Positions 1 to 5,663 of a stretch of 10,687 nt of DNA are shown one piece after another. Within the stretch, counting starts at the first letter, position 1, and every line of letters begins with the position of its first letter. The position numbers and the translations under genes are program-made. The notes beneath the pieces are model-generated. The model worked only from the letters and a program-made list of their open reading frames with translations. It made no database searches and had not been told where the DNA came from. The DNA comes from Tannerella sp. Lineage in GTDB: Bacteria; Bacteroidota; Bacteroidia; Bacteroidales; Tannerellaceae. Location: the NCBI GenBank assembly GCA_031282485.1, contig JAITDQ010000145.1, positions 1-10,687 on the forward strand, written 5' to 3'.

Positions 1-117
1 GACAATGTACAGATGCGCGCCAGCGCCCTGGAAGCCGCCAAACGCGCCAAATTCAACAAGATAAAAGGTTCGAACAACCAAAACGGAACGATCACCTATA
101 TTTACAAACTGACATAA
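1..117 (+). CDS. tonB: TonB-family energy transducer, C-terminal end (5' truncated)
   Basis: The window opens inside a gene read in frame 1, giving 38 residues before a TAA at 115-117, with a second TAA directly after it. The visible part contains SALEAAKRAKFNK followed by NGTITYIYKLT. This fits the end of the TonB C-terminal domain (helix with the pattern A-x-x-A-A-x-x-x-x-F, then a final beta strand ending in aromatic/hydrophobic-K-L). In this family the domain crosses the periplasm and contacts the TonB box of outer-membrane receptors, passing on energy from ExbB/ExbD. The membrane anchor and proline-rich linker lie outside the window. Bacteroidota carry several TonB paralogues, so the symbol names the family rather than a specific orthologue. 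The next gene starts 43 bases on in the same direction with no promoter match between, so cotranscription is plausible. Confidence 0.75.
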   Translation, partial: DNVQMRASALEAAKRAKFNKIKGSNNQNGTITYIYKLT

Positions 118-160
118 TAAAATCACCCATATCCTCTTTTAATTTTTAATTTTTAATTGT

Positions 161-706
161 ATGAAAGCATTAGTATTCCTTGCTACAGGTTTCGAAGAGC
201 TGGAAGCTGTCGGAACGATTGATATTCTGCGACGCGGAGACATTGAAACGATAACCGTTTCGGTCACCGGCGATAAAACCGTTACAGGCGTTCACGGCAT
301 CCCTGTAATTGCCGACAAACTTTTTGAAGAAACAGACTGTACCCTTTTCGACGCATTAGTGCTTCCGGGAGGAGGGCCGGGAAGCGAAATGCTGAACCGG
401 CACGAAGGCCTGCGCAAAGCATTAGTCACGTCTTACGAAAGCGGCAAACTTATCGCTGCGATATGCGCTTCCCCGAGGGTATTCGGCAGCCTGGGACTGC
501 TCAAAGGCAAAAAAGCAACGTGCTACCCCGGCATAGAACCGGAACTCACGGGCGCAACGATCGTAAACGAACCGACCGTGACCGACCGGAACATTATCAC
601 CGGCCGCGGCCCGGGACTTGTCATAGAGTTCGGATTTGCCCTCCTGAACTATCTCAAAGACAGCCTGTGCGACGTGGACGACGTCGCCGAAGCAATGCTG
701 CTATAA
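161..706 (+). CDS. DJ-1/YajL (ThiJ)-family protein
   Basis: A 181-residue protein, the usual single-domain length for the DJ-1/PfpI superfamily. Visible landmarks are the N-terminal strand and GFEELEA (residues 10-16), whose glutamate corresponds to the conserved Glu near the reactive cysteine of DJ-1; the LPGGGPGSE turn (68-76); the nucleophile elbow AAICASP (99-105) with Cys102; and the C-terminal ITGRGPG (146-152). The residue after the cysteine is Ala, not the His found in PfpI-type proteases, so this belongs with DJ-1/YajL rather than the peptidases. Family members are linked to oxidative and carbonyl stress, but the exact reaction is debated and cannot be read from the sequence. Older annotation often uses 'ThiJ', but nothing here indicates thiamine synthesis. 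The start at 161 has no Shine-Dalgarno; an AT-rich leader with repeated TTTTTAA precedes it, normal for Bacteroidota. It lies 43 bases after the TonB gene. Confidence 0.9.
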   Translation: MKALVFLATGFEELEAVGTIDILRRGDIETITVSVTGDKTVTGVHGIPVIADKLFEETDCTLFDALVLPGGGPGSEMLNRHEGLRKALVTSYESGKLIAAICASPRVFGSLGLLKGKKATCYPGIEPELTGATIVNEPTVTDRNIITGRGPGLVIEFGFALLNYLKDSLCDVDDVAEAMLL

Positions 707-809
707 TATATAATGTATAGAGGCTGCCTCAAAATGGCCTGTTCCCGTCACTGCAAATGTATCTGTTCAACCGGATGAAAACATGTAATGCACTTCTTCC
801 CGACGACTC

Positions 810-844
810 TTTAGTTAAAAGAACACGTTGTTTTAGTTAAAAGA
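810..844 (+). repeat. Two direct copies of TTTAGTTAAAAGA, 22 bp apart
   Basis: Identical 13-base copies lie at 810-822 and 832-844, with starts 22 bases apart, about two helical turns, so both would face the same side of the DNA. They sit roughly 35-70 bases upstream of the -7 box at 878-885, a usual position for activator sites. A shorter match, AGTTAAA, occurs at 1006-1012. The repeat is directly visible; a role as a protein-binding site is inference. Confidence 0.6.
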
Positions 845-877
845 TAACCGTATTCTAATATAAAGGAAAGGTAGTAT

Positions 878-885
878 TATCTTTG
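878..885 (+). promoter_or_regulatory. Putative Bacteroidota promoter -7 box for the HU-like gene
   Basis: TATCTTTG matches the Bacteroidota -7 consensus TAnnTTTG exactly and is the same octamer found in the two strongest promoters of this window (1494-1501, and the minus strand at 10189-10196). No TTTG lies 19-21 bases upstream, so the -33 element is weak or absent. This could mean dependence on an activator, for which the direct repeats at 810-844 are candidates. Transcription would start near 890-893, leaving a leader of about 160 bases. The box overlaps the left arm of the inverted repeats that begin at 884. Confidence 0.5.
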
Positions 886-999
886 TGACCTGCATCTCAT
901 GACAGTCTGACTTAGGTCACATCATCGTGTGATGCAGGTCTCGGTTTAACGGGACGCAGGTCACATTTATAAGGGAAGGCGTGGTCTGAATCAGACTGT
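884..999. repeat. Overlapping inverted repeats at and downstream of the promoter
   Basis: The left arm TGTGACCTGCATC (884-896) is complementary to two separate right arms: GATGCAGGTC (931-940, 10 bases pairing with 887-896) and GCAGGTCACA (956-965, 10 bases pairing with 884-893). AGGTCACA also occurs at 914-921 and can pair with 884-891. A further 9-base pair, ACAGTCTGA (902-910) with TCAGACTGT (991-999), spans the cluster, and GTCTGA-A-TCAGAC (984-996) is itself a perfect odd palindrome. Small hairpin potential CATCA/TGATG lies at 920-934. The first pairings are mutually exclusive, as in an attenuator or a set of operators. Because transcription probably starts near 890, the left arm would be partly outside the RNA, which favours DNA-level operators. 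The function is inferred. Confidence 0.6.
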
Positions 1000-1051
1000 G
1001 CTTACAGTTAAACTAATAGAAGCCTATAACGAACATAAAAGATAACAGACT

Positions 1052-1450
1052 ATGAGCATTTATTACCGCTTAGACGAACAGACGGATAATATGCACCCGG
1101 AACAAAACAGGAAACGGGGGCTGTATCCGCGCATCATCCGCAAGAAAACGGTTACGCTGCGGGAATTATCCCAAACGGCGGCCGAAGGTACATCATTCCA
1201 CGCAATAGAAGTGGAAAGCGTCGGGCGACTGCTGATTGAAGGAATTGTCGAACAACTGCGCGACGGCAACAACGTCTGTCTGGATGATTTCGGGACATTC
1301 TCGCTGAGCGCCGAAACTGTCCGGCCGGCGCTCAACGTACACGATATCCGCGCGGAATCCATCCGCGTGAAAAGGATTGTCTTCAAAACTTCGCAACGCC
1401 TGATGCAAAGGCTCTCGGGCTTCCGTTTCGTACGCAAGCCGAAACTTTAA
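1052..1450 (+). CDS. HU-like DNA-binding protein (Bacteroidota HU-HIG/TIGR01201 type)
   Basis: A 132-residue basic protein. The opening MSIYYRLDEQ resembles the start of the Bacteroidota HU-related family. Residues about 24-75 cover the helical dimerisation half, with R-E-L-S-Q-T-A-A-E-G-T-S-F-H and then V-x-S-V-G-R-L-L-I-E-G-I-V. Residues 72-86 (DGNNVCLDDFGTFSLS region) are the conserved 'G-x-x-V-x-L-x-D-F-G-T-F' entry to the beta arms. The conserved C-terminal strand is V-K-R-I-V-F-K (106-112), and the end is rich in Arg and Lys. Such proteins bind and bend DNA; their specific roles are mostly unknown, and some of these genes sit near surface-polysaccharide or mobile regions. A second possible start at Met14 would remove the typical N terminus, so 1052 is preferred. 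The gene stands alone between a repeat-rich control region and the lysS promoter. Confidence 0.8.
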   Translation: MSIYYRLDEQTDNMHPEQNRKRGLYPRIIRKKTVTLRELSQTAAEGTSFHAIEVESVGRLLIEGIVEQLRDGNNVCLDDFGTFSLSAETVRPALNVHDIRAESIRVKRIVFKTSQRLMQRLSGFRFVRKPKL

Positions 1451-1470
1451 TCGAAAAAGCAAGCTTTTAT

Positions 1471-1501
1471 TTTGTATTCCCCGCCGCTTGCACTATCTTT
1501 G
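1471..1501 (+). promoter_or_regulatory. Bacteroidota-type promoter of lysS
   Basis: TTTG (1471-1474) is followed after 19 bases by TATCTTTG (1494-1501). This matches the Bacteroidota sigma factor consensus of a -33 TTTG and a -7 TAnnTTTG, with the expected spacing. Transcription should begin near 1506-1510, leaving a leader of about 16-20 bases before the ATG at 1526. It probably drives the whole lysS-gpsA-pgi-ATPase run. A weak, A/T-rich inverted repeat (AAAAGC at 1455-1460 with GCTTTT at 1463-1468) lies against the -33 box and may mark the end of the preceding gene. Confidence 0.8.
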
Positions 1502-1525
1502 CAGCCGTTATTTGAAGGATTAATT

Positions 1526-3259
1526 ATGAATATATTAGATTTGAGCGAACAGGAGATTATCCGTCGCAAAAGTTTGGAACAGTTGCGCAGTATGGGCATA
1601 GAGCCATATCCGGCGGCCGAATATCCGGTGGATGCTTACGCCGGGGAGATCAGGGAAAGTTTCAGGGATGAGGATGAACGGCGGCATGTCGTGATTGCCG
1701 GACGGATCATGAGCCGCAGGATTATGGGCAAGGCGTCGTTCATGGAATTGCAGGATTCGACGGGACGCATACAGGTTTACGTCACGCGCGATTACATCTG
1801 CCCGTCCGAAAATAACCTCGAACTTTACAACGTGGTATTCAAAAAACTGCTCGACATAGGCGACTTTGTCGGCATCAAAGGGTATGTGTTCCGCACACAG
1901 ATGGGCGAGATTTCCGTCCATGCCGAAGAACTGACCGTGCTGTCGAAATCGCTGCGCCCGCTTCCGGTCGTTAAGGAAAAGGACGGCGTCGTCTACGACG
2001 GCTTCACCGACCCGGAACAGCGGTACCGCCAGCGGTATGTCGACCTGGTCGTGAACAGCGAAGTGAAGGACATATTCGTGAAACGCGCCAGAGTCTATTC
2101 GTCCATGCGCGAATATTTCGACACCAGGGGTTATATGGAAGTTGAGACGCCCGTGCTGCAGTCCATTCCCGGCGGCGCGGCCGCACGCCCGTTCGTGACC
2201 CACCACAATGCGCTCGACATCCCCCTCTACCTGCGTATTGCGGACGAACTGTACCTGAAACGCCTCATCGTAGGCGGTTTCGACGGCGTCTATGAGTTCT
2301 CGAAAAACTTCCGCAACGAAGGCATGGACCGTACGCACAATCCCGAATTTACGTGCATGGAAATTTATGTAGCCTACAAGGATTACAACTGGATGATGGA
2401 TTTTACGGAGAAGATGATAGAAAAAGTCTGCCTCGACGTAACCGGGACGAACGAAGTCACGGTCGACGGGAAGACAATCAGCTTCAAAACCCCCTTCCGG
2501 CGCGTCACCATGACGGAAGCAATCAGGGAACATACGGGCATTGACATAACGGGGATGAACGAAGAACAGCTCCGCGACGCATGCCGGCAGCAGGGTCTGG
2601 ACGTCAACGAAACGATGGGCAAAGGCAAACTCATCGACGAACTGTTCGGCGAAAAATGCGAAGCCGGTTACATCCAGCCCACATTTATTACAGACTATCC
2701 GATAGAGATGTCGCCGCTGTGCAAACGCCACCGCCAAAACCCGGAGCTGACGGAACGTTTCGAACTCATGGTCAACGGCAAGGAGCTGTGCAACGCCTAT
2801 TCGGAGCTAAACGACCCGGTCGACCAGCTGGAACGTTTCCATGAACAGCTGCGCCTGAGCGAAAAAGGCGACGACGAGGCCATGTTCATCGACCTGGATT
2901 TCGTCCGCGCCCTCGAATACGGGATGCCGCCCACGAGCGGTATGGGCATCGGCATCGACCGCCTTGTGATGCTCCTGACCGGGCAGACGACCATTCAGGA
3001 AGTGCTCTTCTTCCCGCAGATGCGCCCGGAAAAGGCCGTTCAGAAAGACCGTGCGGAGAACTATGCCCTTCGGGGCGTGCCCGCAGAATGGGTTCCCGCG
3101 CTGCAGAAAGCCGGCTATACGACCGCCGGCATGCTTGCCGGGGCAAATCCGCAGTTAGTGCGCCGGTCGCTGTTTGAACTCGACAAAAAATATGACCTCG
3201 GACTGGAATTGCCTTCACTGCAGGACGTGGAATCGTGGACAAAGGAGGAAGGACAATAA
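1526..3259 (+). CDS. lysS: Lysyl-tRNA synthetase, class II
   Basis: A 577-residue class II LysRS that charges tRNA-Lys with lysine using ATP in the cytoplasm. An OB-fold anticodon-binding domain occupies about residues 55-140 ([21 protein letters not shown] region). The catalytic domain follows, with motif 1 around 198-212 ([13 protein letters not shown]), motif 2 with FRNEG at 262-266 and [11 protein letters not shown] at 271-281, and motif 3 [12 protein letters not shown] at 472-483. After the catalytic domain (ending about residue 503) comes a tail of about 70 residues with a helical, HhH-like pattern ([13 protein letters not shown]), absent from the roughly 505-residue E. coli enzyme but, as I recall, usual in Bacteroidota. 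The ATG at 1526 ([10 protein letters not shown]) is chosen over an in-frame TTG at 1472, because 1472 lies inside the promoter's -33 box and the MN start matches the family. gpsA follows after 14 bases. Confidence 0.97.
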   Translation: MNILDLSEQEIIRRKSLEQLRSMGIEPYPAAEYPVDAYAGEIRESFRDEDERRHVVIAGRIMSRRIMGKASFMELQDSTGRIQVYVTRDYICPSENNLELYNVVFKKLLDIGDFVGIKGYVFRTQMGEISVHAEELTVLSKSLRPLPVVKEKDGVVYDGFTDPEQRYRQRYVDLVVNSEVKDIFVKRARVYSSMREYFDTRGYMEVETPVLQSIPGGAAARPFVTHHNALDIPLYLRIADELYLKRLIVGGFDGVYEFSKNFRNEGMDRTHNPEFTCMEIYVAYKDYNWMMDFTEKMIEKVCLDVTGTNEVTVDGKTISFKTPFRRVTMTEAIREHTGIDITGMNEEQLRDACRQQGLDVNETMGKGKLIDELFGEKCEAGYIQPTFITDYPIEMSPLCKRHRQNPELTERFELMVNGKELCNAYSELNDPVDQLERFHEQLRLSEKGDDEAMFIDLDFVRALEYGMPPTSGMGIGIDRLVMLLTGQTTIQEVLFFPQMRPEKAVQKDRAENYALRGVPAEWVPALQKAGYTTAGMLAGANPQLVRRSLFELDKKYDLGLELPSLQDVESWTKEEGQ

Positions 3260-3273
3260 ACGGCAGCGCAAAA

Positions 3274-4275
3274 ATGAAATTATTCCCCGGAAAAATAGCC
3301 GTCATGGGCGGAGGAAGCTGGGCTACGGCGCTGGCAAAGATTGTGATGTATTCGCAAAAGGAGATAAACTGGTACATGCGCCGGCCTGACAGGATCGACG
3401 ACTTCAAACGGCTGAAACACAATCCGGCCTATCTGTCGAGTATCACGTTCGACACGTCCCGGATACATTTCTACGATGATATCAACCGGGTGATAGAAGA
3501 TTCGGACACCCTCATCTTCGTCACGCCCTCGCCCTATGTCAAAGACCATCTTAAAAAGGTGACCTCGCCGCTCGAAAAAAAGTATATCATCTCGGCAATC
3601 AAAGGGATTGTGCCGGACGAAAACATGCTTGTGAACGATTATTTCTCGACATTCTACGGCGTGCATCCCGATAATATTATCGTAATAGCGGGAGCCTGCC
3701 ATGCCGAAGAGATCGCAATGGAACACCTGTCGTACCTGACGATCGTGTGCAGGGACATTAAAAAAGCAAACACACTGTCGGAAAATATCTTTAAAACCCC
3801 GTACCTCAACAGTTCCTGCAGCCGCGACATGACGGGGCTTGAATACGTCTCGGTACTGAAAAATATTTACGCCATTGTGAGCGGTATATGCAGCGGACTG
3901 AAATACGGCGACAATTTCCAGGCCGTCTACATACCGAACGCATTCGACGAGATGGTGCGTTTCCTCAACGTCGTGCATCCCGTGAAGCGCAACATCACGA
4001 GCGCAGCCTACCTGAGCGACCTGCTCGTCACCTCCTATTCCACATTCAGCCGCAACCGCATGTTCGGGAAAATGATAGGCGAAGGCAACAGCGTTAATGC
4101 CGCCCGGGTGGAACTCGGCATGGTGGCCGAAGGCTATTATGCGACGAAATGTATTTACGAAATAAACGACCGCTACAAAGTGGAAATGCCCATACTGAAT
4201 GCCCTGCATGCCATTCTTTACGAGCGCGAATCGCCGGCGGAACAGATACGGAAAATAACTGAAAATTTCAGGTAA
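3274..4275 (+). CDS. gpsA: Glycerol-3-phosphate dehydrogenase [NAD(P)+]
   Basis: A 333-residue cytoplasmic enzyme that reduces dihydroxyacetone phosphate to sn-glycerol-3-phosphate, the backbone precursor of phospholipids. The N-terminal Rossmann fold carries MGGGSWATAL (11-20). AIKGIV (108-113) holds the conserved Lys110. GACHAEEIA (140-148) stands where most GpsA proteins have the G-P-S-F-A-x-E-V loop. LKNIYAIVSG (195-204) contains the catalytic-type Lys196. The C-terminal helical domain has SDLLVTSYSTFSRNRMFG (248-265), including the substrate-binding S-R-N. The H-A-E-E variant and N-A-F-D-E-M (222-227) agree with Bacteroidota homologues as I remember them. The ATG at 3274 (MKLFPGK) is preferred to the in-frame GTG at 3235, which would overlap the end of lysS and add a non-conserved extension. 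An AAGGAGG at 3242-3248 lies too far upstream to set this start. pgi follows after 37 bases. Confidence 0.95.
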   Translation: MKLFPGKIAVMGGGSWATALAKIVMYSQKEINWYMRRPDRIDDFKRLKHNPAYLSSITFDTSRIHFYDDINRVIEDSDTLIFVTPSPYVKDHLKKVTSPLEKKYIISAIKGIVPDENMLVNDYFSTFYGVHPDNIIVIAGACHAEEIAMEHLSYLTIVCRDIKKANTLSENIFKTPYLNSSCSRDMTGLEYVSVLKNIYAIVSGICSGLKYGDNFQAVYIPNAFDEMVRFLNVVHPVKRNITSAAYLSDLLVTSYSTFSRNRMFGKMIGEGNSVNAARVELGMVAEGYYATKCIYEINDRYKVEMPILNALHAILYERESPAEQIRKITENFR

Positions 4276-4312
4276 CACATGAAGGTATTATTAACTGTTA
4301 ATATATAAAGAA

Positions 4313-5653
4313 ATGAAATCTATTAGTTTGAACATCGACAAGGCACTGGGCGTTGTCACAAGGGAACAGGTGAACGCACTGGAAGCGGAAGTGAAAAAAG
4401 GAATGGAAATGTTGCACGGCGGAACAGGTAAAGGAAGCGACTTCCTCGGCTGGCTGCATCTTCCTTCTTCCATCAGCAAGGCGGAACTGGATGATCTGGA
4501 AGCAACGGCGGCGAAACTTCGCACGTGCGAAGTGGTTGTTGTCATCGGCATAGGCGGCAGCTACCTCGGAACAAAAGCGGTTGTTGAAGCAATAAACAAC
4601 AGTTTCGACTGGTTGCGGAAAAAACGTGAAAACCCGGTCGTCGTTTATGCCGGGCATAACATCAGCGAAGATTACCTCTCGGAACTGCGCGAAATGCTCG
4701 AAGGCGTGAAGTTCGGCATCATCATCATCTCCAAATCGGGGACAACAACGGAGCCGGCAATCGCGTTCCGCGTGCTGAAAAAACTGCTTAAAAAGAACAT
4801 CGGCGCAAAAGCGGCCAAAGACTGTATCGTGGCGATTACGGACAAGACGCGCGGCGCATTGCGTACGCTGGCCGCTGAAGAAGGCTATAAGACGTTTGTC
4901 ATACCGGATAATGTGGGCGGACGTTTCTCGGTGCTTACCCCGGCAGGCCTGTTGCCGATAGCCGTCGCCGGCATCAGCATCCGCGAACTGGTGAAAGGCG
5001 CCGTCGACATGGAAAAGGCTACCCGCGCCGAAGTGCCGTTTGCCGAAAACATCGCCGCACTCTATGCCGCTACCCGCAACGCACTCTATGCCGCAGGAAA
5101 GAAAGTGGAAATACTGGCCAACTTCCACCCCAAAATGCACTACATCGGCGAGTGGTGGAAACAGCTTTACGGCGAAAGCGAAGGCAAAGACGGGAAAGGC
5201 ATTTTCCCCGCCTCCGTCGATTTCACAACCGACCTCCATTCCCTGGGACAGTGGATACAGGACGGCGAACGTACCGTTTTCGAAACCGTCCTGTCCGTCG
5301 AAACACCCGCCGGCAAACTCACGGTACCTGCCGATACGGCCGACCTTGACGGGCTGAATTACCTTGCCGGCAAACGCATGGACGAAGTAAACAAAATGGC
5401 GGAACTCGGCACGCAGCTGGCTCATGTGGACGGCGGCGTCCCCAACATAAAAATCACACTGCCCAAACTGAACGCTTATTACACAGGACAGCTGTTCTAC
5501 TTCTTCGAAAAAGCATGCGGCACGAGCGGCTACGTCCTCGGCATAAACCCGTTCGACCAGCCGGGAGTTGAAGCCTACAAGAAGAACATGTTCGCACTCC
5601 TGAACAAACCCGGTTACGAAACGGAAAGCAAAGCGATAAAAGCGAAACTGTAA
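4313..5653 (+). CDS. pgi: Glucose-6-phosphate isomerase
   Basis: A 446-residue phosphoglucose isomerase interconverting glucose-6-phosphate and fructose-6-phosphate in glycolysis and gluconeogenesis. It is of the shorter class found in Bacteroidota and Bacilli, against about 550 residues in E. coli. The first SIS domain carries [15 protein letters not shown] (76-90) and [13 protein letters not shown] (140-152). PROSITE signature 1 is seen as [14 protein letters not shown] (199-212), and signature 2 as [19 protein letters not shown] (406-424). By spacing to the Geobacillus enzyme (Glu290, His311, Lys425), the catalytic residues are Glu288 in GESEGK, His309 in TDLHS, and Lys423. The start at 4313 follows an A/T-rich leader ending AAAGAA. 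It is the third gene of the lysS run; the calcium ATPase begins 10 bases after its stop. Confidence 0.97.
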   Translation: MKSISLNIDKALGVVTREQVNALEAEVKKGMEMLHGGTGKGSDFLGWLHLPSSISKAELDDLEATAAKLRTCEVVVVIGIGGSYLGTKAVVEAINNSFDWLRKKRENPVVVYAGHNISEDYLSELREMLEGVKFGIIIISKSGTTTEPAIAFRVLKKLLKKNIGAKAAKDCIVAITDKTRGALRTLAAEEGYKTFVIPDNVGGRFSVLTPAGLLPIAVAGISIRELVKGAVDMEKATRAEVPFAENIAALYAATRNALYAAGKKVEILANFHPKMHYIGEWWKQLYGESEGKDGKGIFPASVDFTTDLHSLGQWIQDGERTVFETVLSVETPAGKLTVPADTADLDGLNYLAGKRMDEVNKMAELGTQLAHVDGGVPNIKITLPKLNAYYTGQLFYFFEKACGTSGYVLGINPFDQPGVEAYKKNMFALLNKPGYETESKAIKAKL

Positions 5654-5663
5654 AAAAAACGAC

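Larger units (their letters stand above)
707..1051. other. Repeat-rich intergenic region upstream of the HU-like gene
   Basis: There are 345 bases with no credible coding sequence. In order it holds: an 11-base odd palindrome, GAGGC-T-GCCTC, followed by AAAATGG (720-737); a tandem pair of TTTAGTTAAAAGA (810-822 and 832-844); a -7 promoter box TATCTTTG (878-885); a cluster of inverted repeats built on AGGTCACA and GCAGGTC (884-965); a 9-base inverted repeat ACAGTCTGA/TCAGACTGT (902-910 and 991-999); and a partial third copy AGTTAAA (1006-1012). The last 50 bases before the ATG at 1052 are A-rich. No tRNA-like or known riboswitch fold was recognised. The region most likely carries the control signals of the HU-like gene. 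Confidence 0.7.

Noticed and set aside
1455..1474. Possible terminator after the HU-like gene (AAAAGC/GCTTTT then ATTTTG)
   Set aside because: The stem is short and A/T-rich with almost no loop, and the T-run is also the -33 promoter element of lysS, so the signal is too weak to call.
1535..2737. A 400-codon minus-strand frame within lysS
   Set aside because: Shadow of lysS; no domain pattern and no promoter or leader of its own.
3242..3248. AAGGAGG, a perfect Shine-Dalgarno-like string at the end of lysS
   Set aside because: It is 25 bases from the gpsA ATG at 3274 and downstream of the GTG at 3235, so it cannot place either start; it encodes K-E-E in the lysS tail, and Bacteroidota rarely depend on such sites.
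3280..4278. A 332-codon minus-strand frame opposite gpsA
   Set aside because: Shadow of gpsA, with His/Phe/Val-rich composition and no motif.
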